A stretch of 17,037 nt of DNA from an uncultured Actinomyces sp. (GCA_938028585.1 CALIZH010000183.1:1-17037), one strand, 5' to 3'. Counted from the stretch's first letter, positions 1 through 6,962 are shown. Notes: a model not told the origin generated them from the sequence alone. Numbers and translations: made by a program.

Positions 1-688
1 CCTGAACGATCTTCGGCACGATGTGCTCGGGCTTGCCTTCCTCAAGGGTGATCTTCTCGAGGGTTGCGCGCTCCTTGTCAAGGACATCGGCAGGAACCGA
101 GTCGCGATCGAGGTAGGCAGGCATGTAAGCGGCGACGTGCATCGCGATATCGTGGGCAACGCCTGCACCTGCTGCGTCGGTAACGACAAAGACACCAACC
201 TGCGGAGGCAGGTCAGGGCTGGTCTGGTGCAGGTAGAGATCAACGTTCTCGCCCTCAACGCGGATCACGCGGCGGATCTCAAGCTTTTCGCCGATGACAG
301 CGGCCATAGCATCAAGCTGATCCTTAACGGTGGAGTCGCCCATGGGGGCTGCAAGCAGCGAGTCAACATCAGAAGCACCGGAAGCAACTGCGGCTTCGAG
401 TACTGACTTAGCGAAGTCAATGAACTTCTCGTTCTTGGCGACGAAGTCGGTCTCGGAGTTGACCTCGACCATGACGCCCACGCCGTCCTGGACGGATGCG
501 GCGAGCAGACCTGCGGATGCCTGACGGCCTTCGCGCTTGGACAGAGACTTCAGACCCTTGAGGCGAATGATTTCGAGAGCCTTCTCGGCATCGCCATCGG
601 CTTCCTGGAGAGCCTTCTTGACGTCCATCATGCCTGCGCCGGTCTTCTCGCGCAGAGCCTTCACATCAGCGGCAGTGAAATTAGCCAT
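1..688 (-). CDS. tsf: Elongation factor Ts, 3' end beyond the window
   Basis: Guanine-nucleotide exchange factor that recycles EF-Tu-GDP in the cytoplasm during translation elongation. I translated 229 codons from the ATG at 686-688. The N-terminal UBA-like domain (about residues 1-50) has the family pattern REKTGAGMMDVKKAL. The EF-Tu-contacting motif TDFVAKNEKF follows at 80-89, then the start of the core domain. Bacterial EF-Ts is usually about 270-285 residues, so roughly 50 C-terminal residues lie beyond position 1. An AAAGGA Shine-Dalgarno precedes the start. The gene begins 20 nt after the rpsB stop with no terminator between them, so it is almost certainly cotranscribed with rpsB, as in most bacteria. 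Confidence 0.97.
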   Translation of the reverse strand, partial: MANFTAADVKALREKTGAGMMDVKKALQEADGDAEKALEIIRLKGLKSLSKREGRQASAGLLAASVQDGVGVMVEVNSETDFVAKNEKFIDFAKSVLEAAVASGASDVDSLLAAPMGDSTVKDQLDAMAAVIGEKLEIRRVIRVEGENVDLYLHQTSPDLPPQVGVFVVTDAAGAGVAHDIAMHVAAYMPAYLDRDSVPADVLDKERATLEKITLEEGKPEHIVPKIVQ

Positions 689-708
689 TACTGAATTCCT
701 TTCTCAGC

Positions 709-1545
709 TCAGTCCTGTGCAGGCTTTTCGGACTCTTCGGCAACGGCTTCTGCTGCGGACTCGTCAGCCGCAACTTCACCTTCGAGGAGTTCGCGTTCCC
801 ACTCAGCCAGAGGCTCAACTGTGGAGGAATCCTCAGAAGCATTCTTACGGCCGGCGCTGCGTGCAAGCAGGCCTTCAGCAACTGCGTCTGCAATCACGCG
901 GGTCAGCAGTGCAACCGCGCGAATCGCGTCGTCGTTGCCGGGAATGCGGTAGTCGACCTCATCCGGATCAGCATTGGTGTCCAGAATGGCAACGATCGGG
1001 ATGTTGAGCTTGCGAGCTTCGGAAACAGCGAGGTGTTCCTTCTTGGGGTCAACGATCCACACTGCGGAAGGAACCTTGGCCATATCGCGGATACCACCGA
1101 GGGTGCGAGCGAGCTTGTCCTTCTCGCGACGCATCATCAGCAGTTCCTTCTTGGTGCGGCCGGAAGAGGCAACATCATCAAAGTCGATCTGCTCAAGTTC
1201 CTTCAGGCGCTGGAGGCGCTTGGAAACGGTGGAGAAGTTGGTGAGCATACCACCGAGCCAGCGGTGGTTCACATAGGGCATGCCAACGCGCTGTGCCTGC
1301 TCGGCGACAGCTTCCTGTGCCTGCTTCTTGGTGCCAACGAAGAGGATGGTTCCGCCGTGTGCAACGGTTTCCTTGACGAAGTCGAAGGCGATATCGATAT
1401 CGGCAATGGTCTGCTCGAGGTCGATGATGTAGATGCCGTTACGCTCGGTCAGAATGAAGCGCTTCATCTTCGGGTTCCAACGACGGGTCTGGTGCCCGAA
1501 GTGAACGCCAGATTCCAGAAGCTGGCGCATGGTGACGATTGCCAT
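709..1545 (-). CDS. rpsB: 30S ribosomal protein S2
   Basis: Protein S2 of the small ribosomal subunit, 278 aa. It begins with the typical MRQLLESGVHFGHQTRRWNPKM block and carries the IYIIDLEQT, FVGTKKQAQ, RWLGGMLTN and DTNADPD motifs of the family. A longer reading frame continues upstream to 1719. The ATG at 1543-1545 is chosen because it follows an AAAGGA ribosome site and matches the conserved N-terminus; the 58 extra upstream residues look like translated leader. The acidic Ala/Glu tail after about residue 245 is common in actinobacterial S2. It is the first gene of rpsB-tsf and is preceded by a structured leader of over 100 nt. Confidence 0.97.
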   Translation of the reverse strand: MAIVTMRQLLESGVHFGHQTRRWNPKMKRFILTERNGIYIIDLEQTIADIDIAFDFVKETVAHGGTILFVGTKKQAQEAVAEQAQRVGMPYVNHRWLGGMLTNFSTVSKRLQRLKELEQIDFDDVASSGRTKKELLMMRREKDKLARTLGGIRDMAKVPSAVWIVDPKKEHLAVSEARKLNIPIVAILDTNADPDEVDYRIPGNDDAIRAVALLTRVIADAVAEGLLARSAGRKNASEDSSTVEPLAEWERELLEGEVAADESAAEAVAEESEKPAQD

Positions 1546-1551
1546 TGCATC

Positions 1552-1670
1552 GTCCTTTCCCCGCTGAGCGGGATCATGGGGTTTCCCCCGGTTTTCTCGG
1601 TTAATGTGCCTTTCGGCCCTGGTGCCATGACGTTGCGACCCATAGGACCGTGACGCAACTGCCCCGGCAC
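1552..1670 (-). promoter_or_regulatory. Structured 5' leader of rpsB (candidate autoregulatory RNA)
   Basis: On the minus strand the leader shows several stems. An outer 5-bp stem pairs 1666-1670 with 1622-1626 and encloses a 6-bp stem (CGCAAC at 1654-1659 with GTTGCG at 1632-1637). Then come GCC-GAAA-GGC (1608-1617), GGGG-GAAA-CCCC (1578-1589) and CCCGC-TCA-GCGGG (1560-1572). The last stem abuts the AAAGGA ribosome site (1552-1558). Two of the hairpins have GNRA-type GAAA loops. Ribosomal protein operons are often controlled by binding of the protein to such leaders, so S2 feedback is plausible. I cannot match this to a named RNA family. Confidence 0.5.
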
Positions 1671-1812
1671 TTTCACTTCCGTGAGGTGCTCGGAAAATGG
1701 CACGCGAAGTCATCCGCATAGCGAATGCTGTTCAATCCTACCGTATTCATCACTGGGATTCGGCTTTCAGAAGGTTCACAATGACGAAATTCAGCTTGTG
1801 ATTGCTCACTTT

Positions 1813-1852
1813 TTATCCACAGGGCGTACGCGCTCTCCGTGTTTTCCACAGA
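1813..1852 (+). promoter_or_regulatory. 40-bp bipartite DnaA-box-like element, copy 1
   Basis: Left half TTATCCACAGGGC (1813-1825), a 13-base spacer, right half GTGTTTTCCACAGA (1839-1852). TTATCCACA is a perfect consensus DnaA box and TTTTCCACA is one base away; the two 9-mers start 29 bp apart on the same strand. The spacer contains a GCGTACGC palindrome. The same layout recurs at 6536-6575 with 26 of 27 half-site bases identical. This copy ends 48 bp upstream of the LytM-like gene start and reads in the same direction, which fits an upstream operator or activator site for that gene. An effect on the divergent rpsB promoter is also possible. Confidence 0.7.
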
Positions 1853-1900
1853 TTCAAGCATGCTCATGCATACAGACGATTTTTAAAGAGATCGTTGTCT

Positions 1901-2434
1901 ATGGCGATATTTCCTGATCTTCGCAAGATGCTGACACACATAGGGCTGGTGGCATTCCTCGTTTTCGGATTTCTAGTCCACCCAACATATGGTGCCGCCC
2001 CGCCCCATTCCACTTCGCAGTGGCACCAGCCTTTCAGAGGCGGCTTCACCCTGGTTAAAGCTTTTAACCCACCGGATAGCCCCTGGCTGAGTGGATCTCG
2101 GGGAGTATGGCTCAACCTCCATAACCCACAAGGAATAATCGAATCACCATGCGACGGCAGGGTGATCTACAGCGCCGAGCTCGCTGGTCGAAAGGTTCTT
2201 TCAATTGACTGCGGCGGGATCCATTCGACTTTCGAACCGGTGGTTACCACTCTGCACACCGGCCAACACGTGACACGTGGAGAGCAAATTGCGTCAGTTC
2301 CTCCCTTAGGGAGCGAATGGACAAGCACATCTATTCGAGAGGGAGAGATTCACTGGGGCGCGAAAGTCTCGCGCACTCGATATATCAACCCGTTGCGAAT
2401 GCTCACTGGGCACCCCAGACTTAAAACCCTTTGA
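1901..2434 (+). CDS. Secreted LytM/M23-like protein with degenerate zinc site
   Basis: A 177-aa exported protein. Residues about 11-32 form a hydrophobic signal or anchor segment ending near HPTYGAA. Residues about 63-167 align by eye with the LytM (M23) fold: FNPPDSPW, IESPCDGRVIYSAELAGR, TFEPV, HVTRGEQIASV, IHWG and INPL. In active relatives the first block reads GHRGVDLA; here it is GSRGVWLNL, so the zinc ligands His and Asp are Ser66 and Trp70. The HxH motif is reduced to E149-I-H151. Three of four usual ligands are therefore missing, and it is probably a non-catalytic binding or regulatory LytM protein. A LytM gene diverging from rpsB also occurs in mycobacteria (Rv2891, from memory). 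The start at 1901 has only a weak AAAGAG; ATG 1928, just before the signal segment, is an alternative. It converges with xerC, with 5 nt between the stops. Confidence 0.8.
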   Translation: MAIFPDLRKMLTHIGLVAFLVFGFLVHPTYGAAPPHSTSQWHQPFRGGFTLVKAFNPPDSPWLSGSRGVWLNLHNPQGIIESPCDGRVIYSAELAGRKVLSIDCGGIHSTFEPVVTTLHTGQHVTRGEQIASVPPLGSEWTSTSIREGEIHWGAKVSRTRYINPLRMLTGHPRLKTL

Positions 2435-2439
2435 ACACA

Positions 2440-3414
2440 CTAGGCCCGAGGGTGCGCTTGTCGATAAATCGCACTCAGACGCTGGGCATCAACATGCGTA
2501 TACCTCTGCGTCGTCTGAAGTGAGGAATGCCCAAGCATCTCTTGCACCGCCCGAAGATCGGCTCCCCCACCCAAAATATGCGTTGCCGCGGTATGCCGAA
2601 GGGCGTGAGGTGCAATATCTCGAACTCCAGCGCGTGCACACATCCGGTGGAGCATTCCTCGGATTACGCGCGGATCGATACGTTTACCTTTGTCACCGAC
2701 AAAGAGCGCCTTCCCTGCTTCTGGATGGGCAAGCTCTTGCCTTGGCCCATTGAGCCAACGCTGAAGGGCGTTGAGACAAGTTCGAGTAAACGGAACAATG
2801 CGTTCCTTGTTTCCTTTACCGATCACGCGAAGGGTCATTCCCTGTTGATCAACCGAAGTCGTATCCAAGGAGCAGACTTCGCTCACACGTATTCCAGTTG
2901 CGTAAATGGTCTCCAGAATTGCCCAATCTCGTACGGTTGCCGGCGAGGGATCATCACTTGCTTGGCGCGCAGCACATGCGAGGAGGCGTTCAGTGTCAGA
3001 AACTGTTTGGACCTGAGGAAGCTTCTGATCACCGCGAGCGCTGGTCACGAGTAGCCCAGGGTCAGTTGTGAGATAACCCCGGCGGTGCGCCCACGCCGTG
3101 AATGAGCGTATCGAGGCAGTCTTCCGTGACACAGTTGACCGCGAGTTCCCCTTGCGAAGTTCATCTGCAAGCCACATACGAATTGCGCGCAAGGTAACGA
3201 CGTCATTGACGTTTTCTACTGTGACCTCTTCAGTACCGGAATCTTGAAGAAATGAGTGCAAGTCTGCGATATAGGCACGCAAGGTATGCGGAGAAAATGC
3301 GGCATTAGCGCGCAGGTAGGTTTCCCACGCCTCCAGCAGTCTTTCCTCCATACCGTGCAGTTTAGCGATGAGGGGTTTTACTTCGGTGCCAGCCGCGCTC
3401 ATCGTTTGCGACAT
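2440..3414 (-). CDS. xerC: Tyrosine recombinase XerC
   Basis: Site-specific tyrosine recombinase that, with XerD, resolves chromosome dimers at dif during division. It has 324 aa from the longest start. The N-terminal SAM-like core-binding domain covers about residues 25-110 (SPHTLRAYIADLHSF). The C-terminal catalytic domain carries the complete set R176 (TGIRVSE), K200 (GKGNKER), H270 and R273 (HALRHTAATHIL), H296 (LGHSS) and nucleophile Y305. The start is uncertain: ATG 3414 overlaps dprA by 53 nt with AGAAGG only 2 nt away, ATG 3402 is better spaced but distant, and ATG 3351 would give a typical 303 aa with no ribosome site. It is the last gene of yraN-comM-dprA-xerC. XerC next to dprA is the usual actinobacterial setting, so this is the housekeeping enzyme and not a phage integrase. 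Confidence 0.93.
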   Translation of the reverse strand: MSQTMSAAGTEVKPLIAKLHGMEERLLEAWETYLRANAAFSPHTLRAYIADLHSFLQDSGTEEVTVENVNDVVTLRAIRMWLADELRKGNSRSTVSRKTASIRSFTAWAHRRGYLTTDPGLLVTSARGDQKLPQVQTVSDTERLLACAARQASDDPSPATVRDWAILETIYATGIRVSEVCSLDTTSVDQQGMTLRVIGKGNKERIVPFTRTCLNALQRWLNGPRQELAHPEAGKALFVGDKGKRIDPRVIRGMLHRMCARAGVRDIAPHALRHTAATHILGGGADLRAVQEMLGHSSLQTTQRYTHVDAQRLSAIYRQAHPRA

Positions 3415-4519
3415 AACCTTCTAATTGAAGTCGAACAAGCGCGATCTTCACGCTCTCCTCATCCAGACCAGCAGCAACTGCCGCTCTTTCAATCGTCATT
3501 GAACGCCTCTGCGGAAGCGCCTCAAATACTCTACGCATCAGCGGTTCGAGCGCATCGACCCCATCATCGGGAGCTGTTGGGTCCCCAAAGAGTGGCATTT
3601 GGTTTTCTTCAGGAAGCTTCTCCCCAATCATGTCGATGATATCTGCCCAATCGCGAACGATTATCCCGCCATTACGTAACAGTTCGTGGACGCCTCGTGA
3701 AGCCTCTGAATAGACAGAGCCAGGAACTCCGCCAACGGGGGTCCCCATCTCAAGTGCCCAACGCGCAGTTGCTAGTGCACCCGAACGTGGAGAAGCCTCG
3801 ACGACGACAACCCCAGCGGCAGCTGCAGCGATCAGGCGGTTCCTTCCTAAGAAGCGCCACTTAGCGGGCCGGAAAGTGCACGGGACTTCGGATACTAACG
3901 CCCCTCCACACCTCAGAATCGCACGAAAAAGATCGCTATTGCTGGCTGGGTAGAGGTTTCCTAATCCGCCAGCCATATAGGCGCAGGTCTGGCCTCGAAC
4001 ATTAACGCTTCCCTGGTGCACCGCGGTATCTATTCCTATTGCTCCGCCCGAGATTGTCCCATACCCACGATGAGATAGCTCCGAAGCCAGTTCACCAGCT
4101 ACTTCGTTTCCATAGTGCGATGAGGCTCGAGCACCAACGATTGCGATAGAGGGGGACTTCGGCATCTCTCCGATGACCCAGAGTATTCGAGGCTGCCCCT
4201 CCCCTAGTTTTTCAAACCCACGTGGCCAGTCAGGATCGCTCGGAAGAACAAGACGCCCACCGATTTTATTTAAGATTTCCAATTCAACGTGTGGATTCGC
4301 AGCCAAAGCGCGCGGCCGCCATCGCTTCCAGCAGGAACGAAATACTTCTTCCTCGTTTCTTAAGCACTGAGGGATTACGGGCGCCGGGGCTAAAATCCAC
4401 GATTTTGCTTCTTCGTCTCCCAAACGCTGTCGTAAAAGATCAAGGTGCATATCCGATGGTTCGCTCACGCTATTCCACCAGATTTCGTCGAGTAGTTCGG
4501 GTGTCTTATCCGATTCCAT
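3362..4519 (-). CDS. dprA: DNA-processing protein DprA
   Basis: DprA binds incoming single-stranded DNA during natural transformation, protects it and loads RecA. It has 385 aa from the ATG at 4517-4519, which follows a strong AAGGAGG site 8 nt upstream; 18 further in-frame codons upstream are ignored. The Rossmann-like domain spans about residues 120-300: GARASSHYG, SGGAIGID (157-164), YPASN, FLGRNRLIAA (223-232) and the SGALATAR block (246-253). A C-terminal winged-helix segment (about 325-380, RAAVAAGLDEESVKIALVRLQLEGYV) matches the accessory domain found in many DprA proteins. The start overlaps the comM end by 14 nt. The dprA-comM pairing suggests a DNA uptake or recombination role, but no uptake machinery is in view. 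Confidence 0.95.
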   Translation of the reverse strand: MESDKTPELLDEIWWNSVSEPSDMHLDLLRQRLGDEEAKSWILAPAPVIPQCLRNEEEVFRSCWKRWRPRALAANPHVELEILNKIGGRLVLPSDPDWPRGFEKLGEGQPRILWVIGEMPKSPSIAIVGARASSHYGNEVAGELASELSHRGYGTISGGAIGIDTAVHQGSVNVRGQTCAYMAGGLGNLYPASNSDLFRAILRCGGALVSEVPCTFRPAKWRFLGRNRLIAAAAAGVVVVEASPRSGALATARWALEMGTPVGGVPGSVYSEASRGVHELLRNGGIIVRDWADIIDMIGEKLPEENQMPLFGDPTAPDDGVDALEPLMRRVFEALPQRRSMTIERAAVAAGLDEESVKIALVRLQLEGYVANDERGWHRSKTPHR

Positions 4520-6071
4520 AGTTCTCCCCTCCTTGCCTGAGCTGGAGAGCAGCAGAGAACTCATCCAGTCCAATCGAGTTTTTTCCCGAATAATCTGCGC
4601 AGGTCCACATCAGTCGCAGTAAGCGATCCGCTCCCCTCATTGAGAGCCGACCTTGATCAACTGAGTGATCGATCATGCTCAGGATCTGATCCGAAGGTGG
4701 GTGAAGCGATCGAATCCACGAGCCGGCAACATCCCGATTCAGTCGCCATTGAGTATCTCTGAGCCGATGAGCAGCTCGTTCACGCGCTTCGCAGACCTTG
4801 TCTTTGAGTGAATATGAGGTGAAGTGAGATGCACAAGCAAGATCAGCCTGGCTTGGAACACGCATTGACAGTGTGATGTCAATGCGATCAATCAGAGGTC
4901 CCGAAAGACGTGCCAGGTAACGCCTCCTTTGGATGGAAGAACAGGAACACGAACGGATTCGTCCGCCCAGGTGCCCACACGGACAGGGATTTGTTGCCAT
5001 CACCAATTGGAAAGAAGCCGGGTAACGCGCCGTATGTCCTGAACGCTGGATACGCACCCACCCTGACTCCAGTGGTTGTCGAAGAGAATCCAGAACTGCC
5101 GGCGCAAATTCTGTCGCTTCATCAAGAAACAGAATTCCTGCATGTGCCAATGAAGCGGCACCTGGACGGATAAGACCGCTGCCTCCACCGACCATTGCAG
5201 GGATCGACATCGAGTGATGCGGAGCTTGAAATGGAGGTTCTGTCAGTAATTCTCCGCTACTCAGGTCCCCGGCGATCGAATGAATAGCGCTAGCAGTTAA
5301 GGCATCGCTCTGCTCGAGCTCAGGAAGGATTGAAGGAAGTCTGGAAGCCATCATCGTCTTCCCGCTTCCAGGTTCCCCAATCATCATGAGATGATGGCCG
5401 CCCGAGGCCGCGATGGCGACAGCCTCGATGGCGCAGTTGTGTCCGCGTACTTGAGAAAAGTCGCTCGCTCCCCCACTTCGCATTTTTTCTTCCGCGGTGT
5501 TTTTATGCACCGATTCTTCAGCGACTCGCCCAAGTACTGGCGCTCGTTTTGCCTGCCCACCGAATGCCTGGACAAAGTCCGCGAGGTGCGCGAATGCGCA
5601 CACTTCTATCCCTGGAACGAGTTGGGCTTCATTTCGTGCCTCAAGAGGAACGAATACTCGGGTAATACCCGATCGTCGCGCCGAAATTACCGCGGGCAAA
5701 ATTCCCGGAAGAGTATGCAGACTGCCATCCAAAGCAAGTTCACCAATGAAGACTTCACCTGCAACTCCTGCGCTTCGGATCTTAGAAGTCGCCAGAAGTA
5801 TCGAGGCGGCGATGGAGAAATCAAATCCGGAGCCCGATTTTGGTAGCCCGGCGGGAGAAAGTCCGACCGTCACGTGTCGGTCGAGAACTTCCAACTCACA
5901 AGCCTGAAGCGCTGAGCGAACACGATCGCGCGATTCTCTTAAGGATGCATCCGGAAGCCCAACTAGAGTGAAATTCACTAACCCGCGGCCCACGTGCGTT
6001 TCAACGTCGACGATATTTCCATCTAGGCCCACCAGAGCAATTGCGCGAGTACGCGCAAGCGAAGAAGTCAT
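4506..6071 (-). CDS. comM: ComM/YifB-family AAA+ ATPase (Mg-chelatase-like)
   Basis: Hexameric AAA+ helicase of the YifB/ComM family; in Vibrio and others ComM drives branch migration of recombination intermediates during transformation. It has 521 aa from the ATG at 6069-6071. The N-terminal Lon-like domain contains GLPDASLRESRDRVRSAL. The ATPase core has Walker A GEPGSGKT (232-239), Walker B ILFLDE (313-318), the Cys-rich NPCPCGHLG...CSCS segment (361-377) and the GPLIDRID region (391-398). The C-terminal chelatase domain ends with RGADRLLRL. I chose this start because it forms an ATGA overlap with the yraN stop and follows AGGGGGA; an ATG at 6089 is possible but would lie inside yraN. It is coupled to dprA downstream. 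Confidence 0.95.
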   Translation of the reverse strand: MTSSLARTRAIALVGLDGNIVDVETHVGRGLVNFTLVGLPDASLRESRDRVRSALQACELEVLDRHVTVGLSPAGLPKSGSGFDFSIAASILLATSKIRSAGVAGEVFIGELALDGSLHTLPGILPAVISARRSGITRVFVPLEARNEAQLVPGIEVCAFAHLADFVQAFGGQAKRAPVLGRVAEESVHKNTAEEKMRSGGASDFSQVRGHNCAIEAVAIAASGGHHLMMIGEPGSGKTMMASRLPSILPELEQSDALTASAIHSIAGDLSSGELLTEPPFQAPHHSMSIPAMVGGGSGLIRPGAASLAHAGILFLDEATEFAPAVLDSLRQPLESGWVRIQRSGHTARYPASFQLVMATNPCPCGHLGGRIRSCSCSSIQRRRYLARLSGPLIDRIDITLSMRVPSQADLACASHFTSYSLKDKVCEARERAAHRLRDTQWRLNRDVAGSWIRSLHPPSDQILSMIDHSVDQGRLSMRGADRLLRLMWTCADYSGKNSIGLDEFSAALQLRQGGENYGIG

Positions 6072-6469
6072 GCGATCCCCCTGAGCCATTCGATCTTCGG
6101 GGGATATCGCAAGAAATCTACAGTTCCGCCTTCTCGCAGTTCTTGTCCGCAGGCTCTAGGCACCGTCAACGCGATAATGTCGATACGCAGTTTTGAGAAG
6201 AGCCTGCGCTGGCGAGCCCACTGGGCCGCAAGCCGGCGGAGTTTCAGCACCTTCCGTGTATCAATTGATTCGAGTGCACTACCGTAGCCGATACCGACGC
6301 GAGTGCGAACCTCGACAACGACTGCGGTATTTCCTTCGCGAGCAAGAATGTCGAGCTCTCCACGGTTTGAGTCGCGCCAATTCCGTTCAAGAACTTCTAG
6401 TCCTTGTTCTTCAATGAAACGACAAGCATAGTCTTCCCCCGCTTGACCAAGGTATTTTCTGTAGTCCAA
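6068..6469 (-). CDS. yraN: YraN family (UPF0102) nuclease-fold protein
   Basis: Small UPF0102 protein, 133 aa, with a restriction-endonuclease-like fold: the motif NRGELDILAREGNTAVVVEVRTR supplies the Glu-Asp...Glu-x-Arg core (D40, E53, R55). The biochemical role of the family is not established; it commonly travels with comM and dprA or rnhB. No ATG fits. The TTG at 6467-6469 has AAGGAG 5 nt upstream and gives the standard N-terminus DYRKYLGQAGEDYACRF. GTG 6472 sits only 2 nt from the same site, and TTG 6502 has none, so the start is probable but not certain. It is the first gene of a four-gene operon and ends in an ATGA overlap with comM. Confidence 0.9.
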   Translation of the reverse strand: MDYRKYLGQAGEDYACRFIEEQGLEVLERNWRDSNRGELDILAREGNTAVVVEVRTRVGIGYGSALESIDTRKVLKLRRLAAQWARQRRLFSKLRIDIIALTVPRACGQELREGGTVDFLRYPPKIEWLRGIA

Positions 6470-6535
6470 CACAGCTCCTTCCCACTGAAGGAAGGATGAC
6501 AAAACAGGGATTACAGGGAAGTGCTCACATGAAAT

Positions 6536-6575
6536 TCTGTGGAAAACACCGATGAGGTGTCAGCCCTGTGGACAA
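6536..6575 (-). promoter_or_regulatory. 40-bp bipartite DnaA-box-like element, copy 2
   Basis: Read on the minus strand: TTGTCCACAGGGC (6575-6563), 13 unconserved bases, then GTGTTTTCCACAGA (6549-6536). TTGTCCACA is the DnaA box form usual in high-GC actinobacteria. The 9-mers again start 29 bp apart, as in the copy at 1813-1852, and only one half-site base differs (G for A). The copy ends 66 bp upstream of the yraN start and points at yraN-comM-dprA-xerC. A TGTAAT -10-like hexamer lies at 6510-6515 with no good -35 box, which would fit an activator-dependent promoter. That part is inference. Confidence 0.7.
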
Positions 6576-6584
6576 TGCGTCCAC
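6546..6584 (-). terminator. Two hairpins after the DUF2469 gene, possible terminator
   Basis: Downstream of the DUF2469 stop the minus strand can form GTGGAC-GCATT-GTCCAC (6584-6568, 6-bp stem) and then ACACC-TCATC-GGTGT (6560-6546, 5-bp stem), the second followed by TTTTCC. The stems are short and the T-run is weak, so termination is only plausible. Both hairpins overlap copy 2 of the 40-bp element, so the conserved bases there may be kept for protein binding and not for termination. Confidence 0.35.
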
Positions 6585-6662
6585 CGAGACAACGAGATGC
6601 TCAGCAGACAATGAAGCACGCATCGGATGACCCGACACGTGCTTTCCTCTAGCAACACCAAC

Positions 6663-6962
6663 TTAAGCGAGAGGTAGCTCAGGCTTATTGAGTTCCTCGA
6701 CGTTGACATCCTTGTAGGTAACGACGCGCACTGAGTGTACGAATCGCGAGGAACGGTAAATATCCCAGACCCATGCATCGGTCAGGGTCAATTCAAAAAA
6801 GATATCCCCGCCAACGGGACGAGCCTGCACATCGACGTGGTTACACAGGTAGAAGCGGCGCTCAGTTTCGACGACATACTTGAACAAACCAATGACATCG
6901 CGATATTCGCGAAACAGTTCAAGTTCGAGGTTATTTTCATACGATTCGATATCGCCAGCCAT
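6663..6962 (-). CDS. DUF2469 family conserved protein
   Basis: A 99-aa protein of unknown function typical of Actinobacteria (Rv2901c in M. tuberculosis, from memory). It matches the family pattern throughout: YENNLELELFREYRDVIG, FKYVVETERRFYLCN, DAWVWDIYRSSRFV and RVVTYKDVNVEEL, ending NKPELPLA. There is no signal peptide or membrane helix, so it should be cytoplasmic. An ideal AGGAGG site lies 5 nt before the ATG at 6960-6962. It follows rnhB by 48 nt and is probably cotranscribed with lepB-rnhB. I do not assign a function. Confidence 0.92.
   Translation of the reverse strand: MAGDIESYENNLELELFREYRDVIGLFKYVVETERRFYLCNHVDVQARPVGGDIFFELTLTDAWVWDIYRSSRFVHSVRVVTYKDVNVEELNKPELPLA

Larger units (their letters stand above)
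1546..1900. other. Divergent intergenic region between rpsB and the LytM-like gene
   Basis: This is the longest gene-free stretch in the window. Its left part (to about 1670) is the rpsB leader. The middle (1671-1812) should hold the rpsB promoter. TAGGAT (1735-1740) and TATGCG (1715-1720), read on the minus strand, are possible -10 boxes, but neither has a convincing -35 box, so no promoter is called. The right part (1813-1852) is copy 1 of the 40-bp TTRTCCACA/TTTTCCACA element. The last 48 bp before the plus-strand start contain a small GCATG-CT-CATGC inverted repeat (1858-1869) and a weak AAAGAG ribosome site. No tRNA or small ORF of merit is seen. Confidence 0.6.

Noticed and set aside
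1546..1719. N-terminal extension of S2 to 1719
   Set aside because: The 58 extra residues do not resemble S2; the conserved MRQLLESGVHFGHQ start follows AAAGGA at 1545, and the extension coincides with RNA stems.
1813..1852. Replication origin
   Set aside because: Only two DnaA-like boxes occur at each site, with no dnaA/dnaN neighbours and no clear AT-rich unwinding region. An oriC would show a larger cluster of boxes.
2440..3414. Integrase of a mobile element
   Set aside because: The recombinase sits in the conserved dprA-xerC context, there are no direct repeats, tRNA targets or phage genes, and its composition matches the neighbours.
1813..6575. The two element copies as terminal inverted repeats of a transposable unit carrying five genes
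   Set aside because: The enclosed genes are in their ancestral order, the spacers differ, no target duplication is seen, and each copy sits in a promoter position. Upstream regulation explains the layout better.
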